From: Viola odorata
Lineage: Eukaryota; Streptophyta; Magnoliopsida; Malpighiales; Violaceae
DNA: 64,000 nt
Assembly (NCBI GenBank): GCA_963691705.1
Contig: OY829539.1
Coordinates: forward strand, 38,635,656-38,699,655
Direction: 5' to 3'
The number at the start of each line of letters is the position of its first letter. Within the stretch, counting starts at the first letter, position 1. The position numbers and the translations under genes were made by a program. Positions 41,787 to 53,500 of this stretch are shown in pieces. Below the pieces are notes generated by a model. That model had not been told where the DNA came from. It made no database searches and was given only the letters and a program-made list of their open reading frames with translations.

Positions 41787-42485
41787 CTTAGGGTCGAAGC
41801 CGGTTTTTCTTTATTTTTGAGGTGTTTGTTTTTTTTTATTATTTACTAACTTTTATAAATTGCTTTCGTGATTGCTATTTGTTACTCACTTTGATAAACT
41901 ATCATACGCATTTCATGCATAATGCCCTACAGTCGGGCCATTTCCAAATAAGATTAGGATTGGTAGTACTGAAGTCCTAGGGCCCACGCCTTGGTAAGCT
42001 TTCACGATCCCTAACTCGAACTAGAACCCCTAAATGATTAAAAAGTGGCCTGATTCCGTTAAGGGATCAGTTGACGCTCTACGATCATTTACTGAGGGAC
42101 CACTTCTATGGTATCGTCCGGGAACTTTTCAGCTTGTTAGAAATAGTCAAAGTCAGAGCCCCAGCATGTGCATCATAATCATATATCTGCTTTATTATTG
42201 CTTTGATTATCCTGTCTCTACGATTTTCATATTCCTTGCGATTTATTCTGCTTTTATCGTACATTGTTCATACGAATTTTAGAAATTATAATCTTTGCGA
42301 TACACGTGTAAATTAAAAACTTAGGATTATTAAAACTTCATCCATTCAATTTACTAACACTTGAACTTTGTTTTTATTTTCCCGCAAAGATTTCCTTTCA
42401 CTTGTCTATTTTTCAGGTTAACGATAGCTCCTAAAAAGCGAACTATTCCCACGGGCTCCCCGTAACTAGACTTCAAACACGAAAA
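41787..42485 (+). other. 5' leader of the Tat/Ogre-like element
   Basis: Non-coding. It contains 'ggtatcgtccgggaac' (42112), shared with the inverted copy at 7.4 kb. Confidence 0.5.
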
Positions 42486-44108
42486 ATGGCAGAGCAGGCT
42501 AAGATATCAGAAGCAAGGATAGCAGAACTAGAAGAACAAATTCGGACCGCTACAGAACGAGCCCTGGAAACTGAAAAGAAACTAGATGAAAGGCCACCTA
42601 CTTTTGATGAGGAAAGGGAAGGACTAACCTAAGATTATCCGCTCGATTTTTACCCACCGCTCTTCCATCCAACGGGGTCTAGTGTTGCAAGTCCCTCTGT
42701 GTCCTAGCCACCTACCGTAGCTGGAGTTCACTTGCAGTGGCAGGATCCTTTCATTAGTTCTGCGATCGCCGCCCCCGCTAGTACGAAAACTGCATTCAGA
42801 CAAAGTGCAAGCGCCCCAAGTAGTGTGCCTCTTAATCCTTCTCTGGCTAATCTCACTCTTAAGAATGACGAGACTCAGGTCCACTCAGAGTCCCAATATT
42901 ACCCCTCACCATAGGGTCGCTCTACTCAAGTTGTAAGTCCTGAATTGTCGAAAATACAGCTTCTAGGTGGTAATCAGACTCAACCACAATTCTCTTTCGG
43001 ATGTTCGCCAGTCGTTGGTCTTAACGTCATTAAAACAGAAGAGCCAGGTAGTGATAGGTTGGGCCTATTTGAAGAAAGATTAAGGGTTATCGAAGGTACA
43101 TATCCCTTTGATCCTATGGGTCCCGCCGACATGTGCATAGTACCAGGAATCGTGATGTCTCTGAAGTTCAAGATCCTAGAATTTGAGAAGTATACTGGGA
43201 TTGAATACCCCAAAACCCACCTCAAAATCTACTGCAACAAAATGGCCGAGGTGATACAGAATGAACCTTTCTTGATCCACTTGTTTAGAGAAAGTTTGGC
43301 TAAGTACGCCTTGACTTGGTACATGAGTCTGGACAGATTTAAAATCAAGACTTGGAGGAATTTATCCGACACCTTCTTTAAACAATATAAGTTCAACTTG
43401 GAAGTTGCACCGGACCGTTATGATCTGCAGGGTCTAGAGAAGAGGACCGACGAATCGGTGAAAACTTATGCTCAAAGGTGGAGAGAACTAGCTGCTAGGA
43501 TTTCTCCTCCGCTAAGTGACAAAGAGCTCTTGTCAATTTTTATGAACACCTTCAGGACTCCTTACTACACCTATCTTATCTCCAATCCATCGAGTAGCTT
43601 CTCTGACATGGTCCTAGTAGCCTAAAGAGTTGAGCAAGGACTTAAGTCCGGAAGAATCGCCGTTTCCGCGCTAGAGGCAGCACCTCAGAGAGCACTTAAC
43701 ATGAAGAGAGACGTTAGCTTGGTCTCCCACCTACCTGGTCACAAACAACCTTTCACACCACTAGGCAACCCACCAAATAACCCGAGCGATCAAAATAAAC
43801 AAAGTGATCATGGGGACCGAGAGCCGCAGTCATTTTTTTTCGTCCCCGTAAGGGAGGTTTATGAGCATCTCTTAGCGGCTGGGAAAATTACGCCCATCCC
43901 AACTCCACCAGTACAACCTCCTTACCCAGAGTGGTACGATCTTAGTGTTACATGTGAGTACCATGTTGGAGCTCAGCGTCACACTCTAGAAGATTGTTTG
44001 GCCTTTAAAGGAAAGGTTAGGCAATTAATCAAATGCGGACGGTTCGCTTTTGAAGAGCTAGCCGAAGGACCTAGCACGACCGCCAGCTCTACTCCTACCA
44101 GCTCTTGA
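42486..44108 (+). pseudogene. Tat/Ogre-like gag, broken by stops
   Basis: From ATG 42486: coiled coil (RIAELEEQIRTATERAL), Pro-rich linker, then the capsid-like domain (MSLKFKILEFEKYTGIEYPK, LAKYALTWYMSLDRFKIKTW, QRWRELAARISPPL), and a C-terminal CEYHVGAQRHTLEDCLAFK zinc-knuckle-like motif. These are standard marks of Ogre/Tat gag. In-frame stops occur near 42630, 42704, 42912 and 43623. Protease and polymerase are absent downstream. Confidence 0.75.
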
Positions 44109-46490
44109 ATGATCATTCTCCCGGCCCATAAGGGACCCATCCTACCTACTCATTCAGTGGTGATGCCTACAATCCTTTGGTATATAGTCGAGCCTACGAC
44201 TATAAACAGGGGCATTTCGTGGGAGGGAACCCACGTGTTCTTTTCAATATTTCTATCTTTTTGTTTGTTAATTTTAAATTGAAGATCTTGGGATATCTTT
44301 TCCTCTGTATTTCCTATGTAATTCCCCTTTTTATTTTAGATGCGGTGAGACTTATAAACTTGGGGGCAAGTGAGTGAAATGACGACTAAAAGAAGGTGTT
44401 GGAAAAAGTCAAAGCACATTTTACTGGGGGCAAAGCATAGAGAGCAATACTTGGCAAACAATGAGCTTTTTGCGTCCATCCTACCCTTGCATCAAAATCA
44501 TCACAGCAATAGGAGTCCCAATCAACATACTTAAGGCGTTCTGTGCTATAACAACATTTACGCCCTACAGGGCTCCCAACTGTAAACTCAAAATTCAACC
44601 ATGGTTAAATATTTTCATATTTTGAATTTGATCACGCATAAACCACTCACTGCGAGCTCTCCATCCGTGTACAGACACGATGACCATACTGCGAAGATCA
44701 ATCCTCTAATTTGAGGACCACTAAGTGCTGACTTTAAATGGAAATCAACGCATCTTGCATTGCCAACAACCAGTCTCAAAGTTCATTCTGAACTCATATT
44801 TCCTTGGCAACCTGTCCAAGCCCAGAAAAGGCTCAATTGTTTCTAAGATGGAATCTATAGAAGAAGATTGTGCATTCAATTTCTAGCAAGAAGTCATTGT
44901 CCGGTCATCTAGGAGGCCATCTACGTCTAGAACACTATTCAAGAACTTAATGGCCATTCTTCGAGATGTTGCGATTTTCAAATGCATAAACTGGCATTAG
45001 TTAAATTTGCATAATATCCTGGGTACATACACCATTAGACATGGGATAACAGTAAATTGACATTGGACTTTGCTTTTGTTCTTCTTCCACATTTTTCATT
45101 TTTTTAACTTTTTGCCAATCAAACACATATCTTTGTACACCATTGTCCGATTCTATCAACCACCCAAAAGTCTTTTATTTTTCCTAACCAAGTGAGTAGT
45201 GCTCGACTGGGACCACAAACTGGAGTTGAAAATACACATCGAACATGGGAATGACAAGGAAACCCTTAGGGGCCCCTGACAATCAGCGTCAAAAGAAGGC
45301 CGAAGAAAGTAAGAATCGAAGGTCGTCGCCCAAGACCAGAGCAGAGAAGAGATAGAAGCCATGCTTGCCTACTATTTGTATACAAAAAGAAAAAAAGGAA
45401 AAAAAAAGAGAGAATAAATAAGGAAAGAGAAAAGAGGAAAGAAAAGGAAAAAAAACTCAAAAGAAACAAAGGTGTTCCAAGAACACAACAAAAGCCGAAG
45501 CAAGCACGGAAAAAGGGCCCAAGGCCAACAAAAAATCGAGTAAAAGCATCCCAGTAAAGATTCAGGAACTAGGGCACTTTGCCTTCAAAACGATCCAGAA
45601 GGAGCATCTCCAGCAAAGATTCAAGAATTTGTACGCTTCGCCCTCACCGCAACCAATCATCGAACATTGATTATCGCGCTTCTTCCTCGCCGCAATCAAA
45701 TCGTCAAGCATTGCTCTCGTTGCAATTAGTCGTCGAGCGCAAACTCACTAAGACCTTTTTTCAGAAAAAATAGACTTTTCCTTTTCTTCTACAGATTCCT
45801 CCTTTTTTTTCTCCCTCGCAAAGTTCTCTAAATTATTAGAATGCCCATGCATGTGCATCTTTCACTCGGATTGACATTGCAAATTTGATTTTTGTGCTAT
45901 GTTTATTGCATTTTTTTATAAGTGTAAACACTTAGCCTTGTTTCTAAGAGTAAGTACAAACACTAATATTCGGTGAGGACTGCTTACGACTACATGTTGT
46001 GGGAAAGTCTTGTCTTTGAGGTTGTTATCTCCTAGGCAAGATGTAGATGCTTTTTTTAGGCTATGTATCAAGCCTGCTTATATGACAAGATTTGGATGAC
46101 ATTTTTCTCCAAAAATGCTTAAATCGATATAATTGTCTCTTGATAAGGAAAATGATTTTTTTATATATACAAACGCTTGGGGGCAAGCCTTAAGATAGTG
46201 TGGGAATAAATTTGACATCTTCTCACATATATCATTTGCTCTTTTCTTTTTTGCCCATTATGGATTGGACGTTACTACTTCATGTTTGCTTCTCCCTACT
46301 TGTAGGATAAAGATATGGAAGAAGTTTTCGTGGAATCTCACGCTATTAGATGGATCTCGGCGAGAAAACCATCGTCTTTCCCTCATCATCAATTTCCACC
46401 AAACAAGACCAATTAGCATAGGAATGGAGAACGAAAGGTTATCGTGCCATGCCCGAAGTAGCAATCACATCTTCGTGAGGTGTCTGACCA
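44109..46490. other. Unassigned retroelement-like DNA
   Basis: No gene supported. Purine runs such as 'cttgggggcaagtga' (about 44360) and 'cttgggggcaagcc' (about 46165) resemble polypurine tracts, but I cannot attach them to LTRs. Confidence 0.3.
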
Positions 46491-46493
46491 AAT

Positions 46494-46738
46494 CAACATC
46501 CTCACTATCAGAGAAGATTATCATTTCCTCATGATCAGAGAATGCCACATTTCCTCATTATTTGAGAAGATCATCATTTCCTCATTATCAGAGAAGACCA
46601 CATTTCCTCATTATCTGAGAAGATCATCATTTCCTCATTATTAGAGAAGACCACATCTCCTCATTATTAGAGAAGATTATCATTTCCTCATTATCAGAGA
46701 AGACCACATCTCCTCATTATCAGAAAAGATCATTATGA
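46494..46738 (+). repeat. Tandem repeat of 'cctcattatcagagaaga'
   Basis: About ten imperfect units of roughly 24 bp, alternating 'tcatcatttcctcattatca' and 'ccacatttcctcattatca', directly before the truncated start of gene C. Confidence 0.8.
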
Positions 46739-46740
46739 GT

Positions 46741-49182
46741 TGGGGGGATTTTGCCTGATATTTACACGGTCTGTCTTGCGGGCTCGGTGGTTAGGCTGAA
46801 TACTCATTTCTCCAGGAACGACCGTGTGTTATATACATGGATGTTTCAGTATGGGTTTCGCCTTCCGTTGCATTCTCTGGTTTTTCGCATGTTGCAGGAG
46901 TTTGATCTGAATCCGGCGCAGATCCTACCGAACTCATGGGCTAGCATCTATGCCTTTATTCAGGTGTGTGAGGAGAACGACATTCTGACTCCTAGCCTCG
47001 AGCTCCTTAGGCATTTCTTTCAATTGAGCCTTCAGAGAGGTTTGGTTACTATCCATCCCCGAAGTTCTGATCCGTCGGTGATGCCACTCACGTGGCACTT
47101 CCAAAAGTTTGATTCTTTGATAAAGAATTGGAAAAACTATTTTTTTATCCTCGAACTGCCATCGCCCACATGGAGGTTTGGGTTCAATCGTCACATCAGT
47201 GATACAGTTTGGACAAAGACGATGTCGACTAAACTGTCGGATGGCGATCTTGCTTCGATTAGCAGGCTCCTTCTTGTTGTCAAAAAGCCATTTAATACGC
47301 GGTTGTTTGCTACTGGTCTACCGCTTGACAAATGCGGCCTTGGTGAGTTTCTTTCTTTCTTGTCTCTTGGTTTTGTTAGTCTGTTCTGATTGTTCTTTCG
47401 TTCTTGTAGATGCTACCGAGGGGGAAGAAACCGATAGCGAGGCTTTAAAGACCCCGAGAGAAGACAGTCCTGACGTGGCTCTCCAAAGGCGGAAGGAGAC
47501 TGCTGCAGGAACTCCTCCCCTCCGAGAAGACAGTCCTGACGTGCCTCTTCAAAGGCAGAAATAGACTATCGCGGGGGCTCCTCCCCTCCGAATAGAAGAG
47601 CCTGCCCCTCCAAAGAAACAACGGACACTTCGCAAGGGGACTACCGTTTCTGCCAAGCGGGTTTTGGTTACCCCTTCCTCAGGAGAATCGGACAAGGCTA
47701 TCAACCGTGGTATATCCGAGCAGTCTGAGAGGGCGTTGGATTTTTTCGATGAGCATGAGCCAGTTACGAAGGCTACCGGGCCGTCGCTGACAGGTTTTTT
47801 AGCTTTTCTGGCGCTCCCCATTAGTTACTATGTGACTCCTCTAGAAGAGCCTTCGGTCACACCGCTATCTTCTTCGCCTCCTGCCAGGAGAGTTATTTCT
47901 AATGTGGCCGACAAGGTTGCCCAATTGATCAACAACAAACGGAAGAGGGAGGAAGAGAGTTCTTCGGGAGGAAGGGCTACTTCTCCAACTATCACGGAGC
48001 TTTTTGGGACGCCGATCAAGAGGGAGGAGCTCCAGCCCATCATCATCTGATGATGATGTACAAGTGTCCGATCTCCTCGTACCACTTTTGTGGGGGTGGC
48101 ATTAGAAAGAACTCCTCCTGACGCTCCATCTCCTCAACTAGTGCCAAGGAGGGTGTCCACCTCCAGTTGGCCATCGCCACCTAGCGCTTCTTTTGTGGGG
48201 GGTTATCGGTGGTCATTCTTTGGATCCGTCTGCTTCGATTCCGGCACCTTCGCGCCTGCATTTTAAGCCTGTTCCTCCTCTTACCGAAATTCAGCTCTTG
48301 GACGAGAATTTACAAGGCCCATCGCTGAACCTGGATGTTAGTCTCTCTTATGTTGGCCCTGATGGTCCCATCACCCATCTCTTGAACCTGAGGGACCTGG
48401 CGTAGAGAGGCCTTCCGGCGTTGGGAGTGGCCAATCCTTCAGCAGGCGATCTTCCGCTATCGGTTTATTTTGGATCGATGGTTGGTCTTGATTTTGAGAG
48501 AGAGCATTTTCGGACAATGTCTCTCGGTCGTCAACATGCCGAAGCTTAGGCCAGTGTTTTCTCTGCCTTTTGTCAGCTTTGATGTTTGCAAGACAATTCG
48601 GTCGAGAAGATGAAGTTGTTGTTGGATGACTTGGAGAGGGAGAAGGCGGAGCATGGTAACACTCGGGCCACCACAGATGGAGTTCAGGCTGAAAGTGATC
48701 GCATAGAGGCAGATTTAGGGGTCCTTCGTACGGAGGTAGAAAATGCCAAGGCGAAGGCTGCTGAGATTTCAGGTGTTCATGAGGAGTTGGTTGCCTTGAA
48801 GCGGGAGAGAGATAGCGATAGAGGCCGATTGGAGGACTTGATCAAGGAGAATGAAAGGCTTCAATCGGAGATGACCCTAGAGAGGGGAAAGACTGCTGAG
48901 GCGGTGGCGGCTTCTGAGAGGTCTCTATCGGAGTTGAGTCGAGTCCCTCAGAAGATGGGTTGGTTTCAGGATCAAGTCGTCGATACAATGCTACTGGCCT
49001 TTTCTAAGTGTTATAGCGGCCCTGGCTTCGAGCTGACAAAGGTGATCGACTATGCCGATAGGAGTCTTTCTGCCATAGATCTCGGCAAGTTTGATGAGAC
49101 GAGTGGCCGTGCTCATCCTGCGTCGCTTGAAGGAGAGTCGTCTGATCAACCCGTATGCCCCGAAGGAGAGCCACCTGCTTAG
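46741..49182 (+). pseudogene. Third Transposase_28-like/coiled-coil accessory gene (gene C), N-terminally truncated
   Basis: Homologous to genes A and B. The domain is readable from about 46751 (YGFRLPLHSLVFRMLQ, FDLNPAQILPNSWASIYAF, WRFGFN) but has no ATG, so the first 45 or so residues are missing. Intron 47343-47409 (GTGAGT to TGTAG) falls at the same place as intron 1 of A and the intron of B. Exon 2 has a TAG near 47562, an internal duplication (REDSPDVALQR / REDSPDVPLQR) and a break after about 48050. It resumes through 48193-48405 to the coiled coil at 48586-49182, which ends in LSRVPQKMGWFQDQVVDTML, like gene B. It is a decayed copy. Confidence 0.65.
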
Positions 49183-49548
49183 CCTCCGTCGCCTATCGAT
49201 TCTTAGCTTCTTCTCTTCTTCTGTCTTTGTAATTTTCCGTTTGACTGAACTTGGTCGAATTTTGACTGTAATTTTGTATTAAACTCCTTAGTTTTCCCCT
49301 TTCTTGTTCGCTTGATTTTTTGAAATGAATCTGAAATGGCTGATGGCGCATTAAATGTCATTTGACCATTGTATGGCTTCTCGCGTTTTCCCAATGGTTG
49401 TCTTTATGACTGTTGCGTCGTTTTGCTTGGTTAGCTTCTCGAGGCGGCGCATGTATGCCTATAAATTGGCCCTTTCTCTCCTCTGATTTCTCATTTGGCT
49501 TACGTCTTTCTCCATTTTTCTGATATTCATATATTTTTCTCTCTCATC

Positions 49549-49998
49549 ATGGATGATTTGACAGAAGATTATCTCATTTCTGATGTTACGTCTGTGAAGC
49601 GTAATGTGGTGGCGGACGCTGCTGTTGTAGAGCGCATGCTGGTTAGGATTTCTCATGATATTAGTCGGTTGGAGTGTTCGCTCAATCCGCTAGTGTCTCT
49701 GCGGGATATGACAATTGAAGAGGATGATGATGCTCTTGTGGTGGTTTCTTAGGCCGCTATTTCTGTTTCTCATATCCATGTTGTTATTAACATGTTGAAG
49801 AATCAAAAGGCTATGTTGGAGTGCTGCTTGGAAGGGATGAGGGCGTCTTCTTTTGAATTGACTTCTGTCACCGATGCTATTAGGGAAATTCCTTTCTCTT
49901 CTATTGATGAGGATGATGATGATGATGGCTCCCTCCCACAAGTACTATTTTTTGTGTTTTTTGTTTCTTCATTTGTAGATCAAAAGGTGTTCTTTTAA
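49549..49998 (+). pseudogene. Relative of the 125-aa accessory ORF, one nonsense codon
   Basis: Starts MDDLTEDYLI at 49549 and aligns with the ORF at 5126-4749 over its length. A single in-frame TAG lies at 49750-49752. After it the frame continues (MLKNQKAMLECCLEGMRA) to an acidic run (DEDDDDDGSLPQ). It lies 366 bp downstream of gene C, whereas the 5-kb copy lies upstream of gene B. Confidence 0.5.
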
Positions 49999-50045
49999 GA
50001 TTTTAGAGTAGTCTGTTTAAGGAAACATAGATGGCTTTTCTCTAG

Positions 50046-50360
50046 TTGTCCGTTTGAGGAAACGGAGATGGCTTTTCTCCAGTCATCCGTTTGAGGAAAT
50101 GGAGATGGCTTTTCTCCAGTCGTCCGTTTGAGGGAACGGAGATGGCTTTAAGACCTTTCTTAACGCGTATCCTTAAGCCATACCACCATTTGTCTGTGCA
50201 TGATCGTATGTCAATGTACGACCGGATCTGGGCAACAAAGGCATACCATCAGCTAACAGGGCAGCTCTCCCAAGTCATCCGTTTGAAGAAACGTAGATGG
50301 GTTTTCTCCAGTCGTCCGTTTGAAGAAACGGAGATGGGTTTGGGACCTTTCTTAACACGT
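50046..50360 (+). repeat. 37-bp hairpin-bearing tandem array, split by a retrotransposon
   Basis: Units 'ccgtttgaggaaacggagat...' start at 50050, 50087 and 50124 (period 37), with further copies near 50278 and 50317. Each unit contains the small palindrome CCGTTT-GARG-AAACGG. The array resumes at 56760 and 56797 on the other side of the retrotransposon. A larger unit ('acgaccggatctgggcaaca', 'cataccaccgttg') is also repeated. Confidence 0.7.
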
Positions 50361-50401
50361 ATCCTTAAGCCATACCACCGTTGTTCGTGCATGATCGTAT
50401 G

Positions 50402-51749
50402 TGATCGTCACTCAAATATACTAATTTTCTGATGCCTAATTGCACAGTTAAAATGTGTAAAGGGCAAGACAGGGTCGAACCACAGAGATTGAAGGATAAA
50501 AAGCTCACTAAAATATGTATGACAATGGATAAATGCAGCCAAATAGAACAGTAACTTAAAGGGGGGGGGGGGGGGGTTGGTCGCTAAAAGATCAATCACA
50601 GAGTTGGTTGCTAACAAGACAATTAATTAAGAGCATAAATCAAGGGCATGAAAATAAACAATAATCAAGGGCATGAAAGTAAAGAGCAGTTGAGGGCAAG
50701 ATGACAAGAAAGATTATAAACGAAGATAATCATTGGTTGCATCTAGGGCTAGATAATCATTGGCTCAAGGATATTCTATTCTCATGCCGTAGACATGCTA
50801 TAGGGGTCTATCACCTCTCCACACTGTCACTGCTAAAGAGATGACCTAGAGACCTCGCCATCCTCCCAGGCTCCTCCCCACACTGTCATTGCTAAAGAGG
50901 TAACCTAGACACTTCGTCATCCTGCCAGACACCTCCCCACACTGTCACTGCTAAATAGGTGTTGAGGGCACGATAATGATAGACAAGCACATACAAACAA
51001 TAAGAATATATTAAACACATTTAGGCCTCTTAACTAATCCTTGCAACCCTTGAAACACCCTTTACTAAGAAGATGAGCTTAGCCGCTCATGCTAACAAGT
51101 AATAAAAATAAATCTAATAAATAACATAGAAGTAAAGAGACAAGAAAGGAAATGAAAGCTTAATAAATACCGGCCGGAGCTTAAAAGCTTCAGTTTGAAG
51201 AAGAGTTAATGGTGGCAGCTGCTCCAACAAAAGGGAGGAATAAATTCCTAGAAAAGAAACCTAACAGGCGGCTGCCTAAAACTAAAAATGAGATATGATG
51301 CGTAAAACCCTAAAACTAAAGGTATATATAGTGTCCAGCCTACAAGAGGACAAAAATTCAGCTAAGGGGAGAGAGTGACAGCACATGTCCTTCAAGGGGA
51401 ATATTCTGGAATCTCTAGGAGCTCCTGACATCTTCTAAAAACGCATGGAATCCCGTGCGGATCTTCGAATATTCCTCTCTTTGGCTTTCGATCTTGATCT
51501 GATGTAGATGCATCATGGGCACGAGACTGCTCGCTGGTCTGGCTAGCTTTGAGGGCTCACCGACATTTTGATCTTCTAGGCCTTGAAGCTTGAAATCCCA
51601 AGAATTACTTCAAAAACGCATCTTTTCGCTCTTTTTCTCCTTTTGGCGCTGATCTGGAATAAAGATGGAAATATGGGTCAAATAGCAGAATCATGCCCCC
51701 GAAAAGGCTAGAAAAGAGGATAAAATTACGTCCAAGAAACATGCTATCA
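50402..51749 (-). repeat. 3' LTR of the Athila-like element
   Basis: On the minus strand TGATAGCATG to GACGATCA. It differs from its partner by a run of 16 G at 50561-50576 (six there), a deletion of about 38 bp near 50725 and scattered substitutions. A purine-rich stretch (gcagtgtgaggatgtt) just outside is the likely polypurine tract. Confidence 0.88.
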
Positions 51750-52107
51750 AACATCCTCACACTGCCCAATGCTCGCCCTCGAGCATTAACAAAATTGAAA
51801 ACACCTCATGTAGTGACATACATCTCCAACCCCTTAATACACATAATACACAGAATAAAAACATGCAATCATGCAACAAGCGGAAAATTAAGCTTACAAA
51901 CAAACAATAATAAACACAAATAAATCCCTCCCCACACTTAGGTAGCGCATTGTCCTCAATGCAAGAAGGACACTTAAACACACAAAAGTTCTGAAAAAAA
52001 ATAAAATAAGAACTACATCAGAAATAAGAAGAGAAGAAATGTGGAGTGTCTCCCACGAGTTGCCTCTGTTAACGTCGAGGGCGTGACGCTGGTTGTTCAA
52101 ATCACAC

Positions 52108-52371
52108 TTAATCTGGTGGCTCCGCCATGAGGGGGTGGAAACCTTCATGGAACAACTCCAATCTGTGGTCATGCACTTTGGAAATGAGGCCCGTGTCCAT
52201 ACTCTGAATCGCAACCACACTATGATCATACACCTTCTTGACAAGGTAAGGGCCAGTCCACTTATGCTTCACTTTTCTGGAAAAGAGCCTAAGTCGAGAT
52301 TTGTAGAGTAAAACATGTTGTCCATTAGCAAAGGTCTTAGAAGAGAGCAACGTATCATGAGGAGTGTTAGT
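52108..52371 (-). pseudogene. C-terminal end of integrase
   Basis: Reads KTFANGQHVLLYKSRLRLFS, then KHKWTGPYLVKKVYDHSVV, the usual end of plant Ty3/gypsy integrase (RLKLFPGK-RW-GPF type). It follows the protease ORF almost directly, so everything between has been deleted. Confidence 0.7.
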
Positions 52372-53500
52372 CTTGCTCTTTGCTCATGTCGTGGGCAGGA
52401 TGTGGAGCTGGATTGGCATTAGGCGCCATGCCCTCGCTGGTCAATGTAGTGGCGATAGCTGGAGTCGCTGCCATGGTTTTGGGGACAAGATGAGTGGGTA
52501 TGAAGGCTATCGAAGCTAGTTGAGGAGTGCCTAGGGCTGGTGAGAGCGTCTTGACCTCGACGACTGTCCATCCAAGGGCTTCGCGGTATCCTTTTAGTTT
52601 GGAAATTAACTCGCGCTCCGTAGTAGGATCGAGCTTACTAGAGATGATCACCGGGAGTGTGTCATGCTCGCCAAGGTAGGCGTACTTGAGGTGCAAGGGC
52701 AAGATCTTCAACTCCAACTTAGGGGCCTGCAAAAAAGAAGGGGCAGACACTGAATTAGTAGTAGGGAGATCAGAAGGCTTGGATGGGTGTACCACAACCT
52801 CTGCCAGTGCATTAGTAGTGATGTTCCTGTCGAGGGCACAATGTGCAAAGGTGTCAGCGTTAAGATCGGAAACTTGTGTAACAATAGGGTTAATAACATC
52901 AATAATTGAGTGCTCTGAAGTCACAAGTGTCAAAGCGAAGGTGTCTAGCATGGTGGGCGGAATACTCCTGTCAAGGGCAAGATGTTGAAAATCATCAGAA
53001 TGCAAGTGAGAAACTTTCTCAACAATAGGATCAATGATATCAACAAAATTAACACTAGAGAACTCAGTAGGGTTATGCATATCCTTAAGCATATTGAACT
53101 TGATGGTCTCGCCGTCGAACTCAAGAGTAATAGAGGCGTCATGGACGTCGATCTTGGCTTTTGTTGTCCTAAGGAATGGTCTGCTCAGGAGTATGTTTGA
53201 GGCCTTGATAGAATGCCCATTCTCCATATCAATCACGTAAAAGTCGGCTGGGTATATAAAATCACCAACTTGGACCAAGACGTCCTCAACGACCCCCTTG
53301 GGATGGATGACGGATTTGTCAGCTAGTTGAATCGTGGTCCCGGTGGGCTTGAGGGGCCCAAGGCCTAGACTGTTGTATATCGTCAAGGGCATGACGTCGA
53401 TACCTGCACCAGAATCACACATAGCTCTACCAATATCAGTAGTACCGATTTTACATGGGATGGAGAACATACCTTTATCCTTGCACTTCGTTGGTAGCTT
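52367..53500 (-). CDS. Protease region of the Athila-like element, with deletion junction
   Basis: The retropepsin motif MCDSGAGIDVMP (active-site Asp about residue 19 from the Met at 53470) and IQLADKS...PKGVVEDVLVQVG are typical of Athila/Tat pro. The reading continues through LPVIISSKL and ALGWTVVEVKTLSPALG, where reverse transcriptase should begin. It then switches to an unrelated Ala/Pro-rich tail (TSEGMAPNANPAPHPAHD) and stops at 52367. The frame is continuous with the upstream gag tail except for one TGA at 53501-53503. Confidence 0.7.
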   Translation of the reverse strand, partial: KLPTKCKDKGMFSIPCKIGTTDIGRAMCDSGAGIDVMPLTIYNSLGLGPLKPTGTTIQLADKSVIHPKGVVEDVLVQVGDFIYPADFYVIDMENGHSIKASNILLSRPFLRTTKAKIDVHDASITLEFDGETIKFNMLKDMHNPTEFSSVNFVDIIDPIVEKVSHLHSDDFQHLALDRSIPPTMLDTFALTLVTSEHSIIDVINPIVTQVSDLNADTFAHCALDRNITTNALAEVVVHPSKPSDLPTTNSVSAPSFLQAPKLELKILPLHLKYAYLGEHDTLPVIISSKLDPTTERELISKLKGYREALGWTVVEVKTLSPALGTPQLASIAFIPTHLVPKTMAATPAIATTLTSEGMAPNANPAPHPAHDMSKEQD

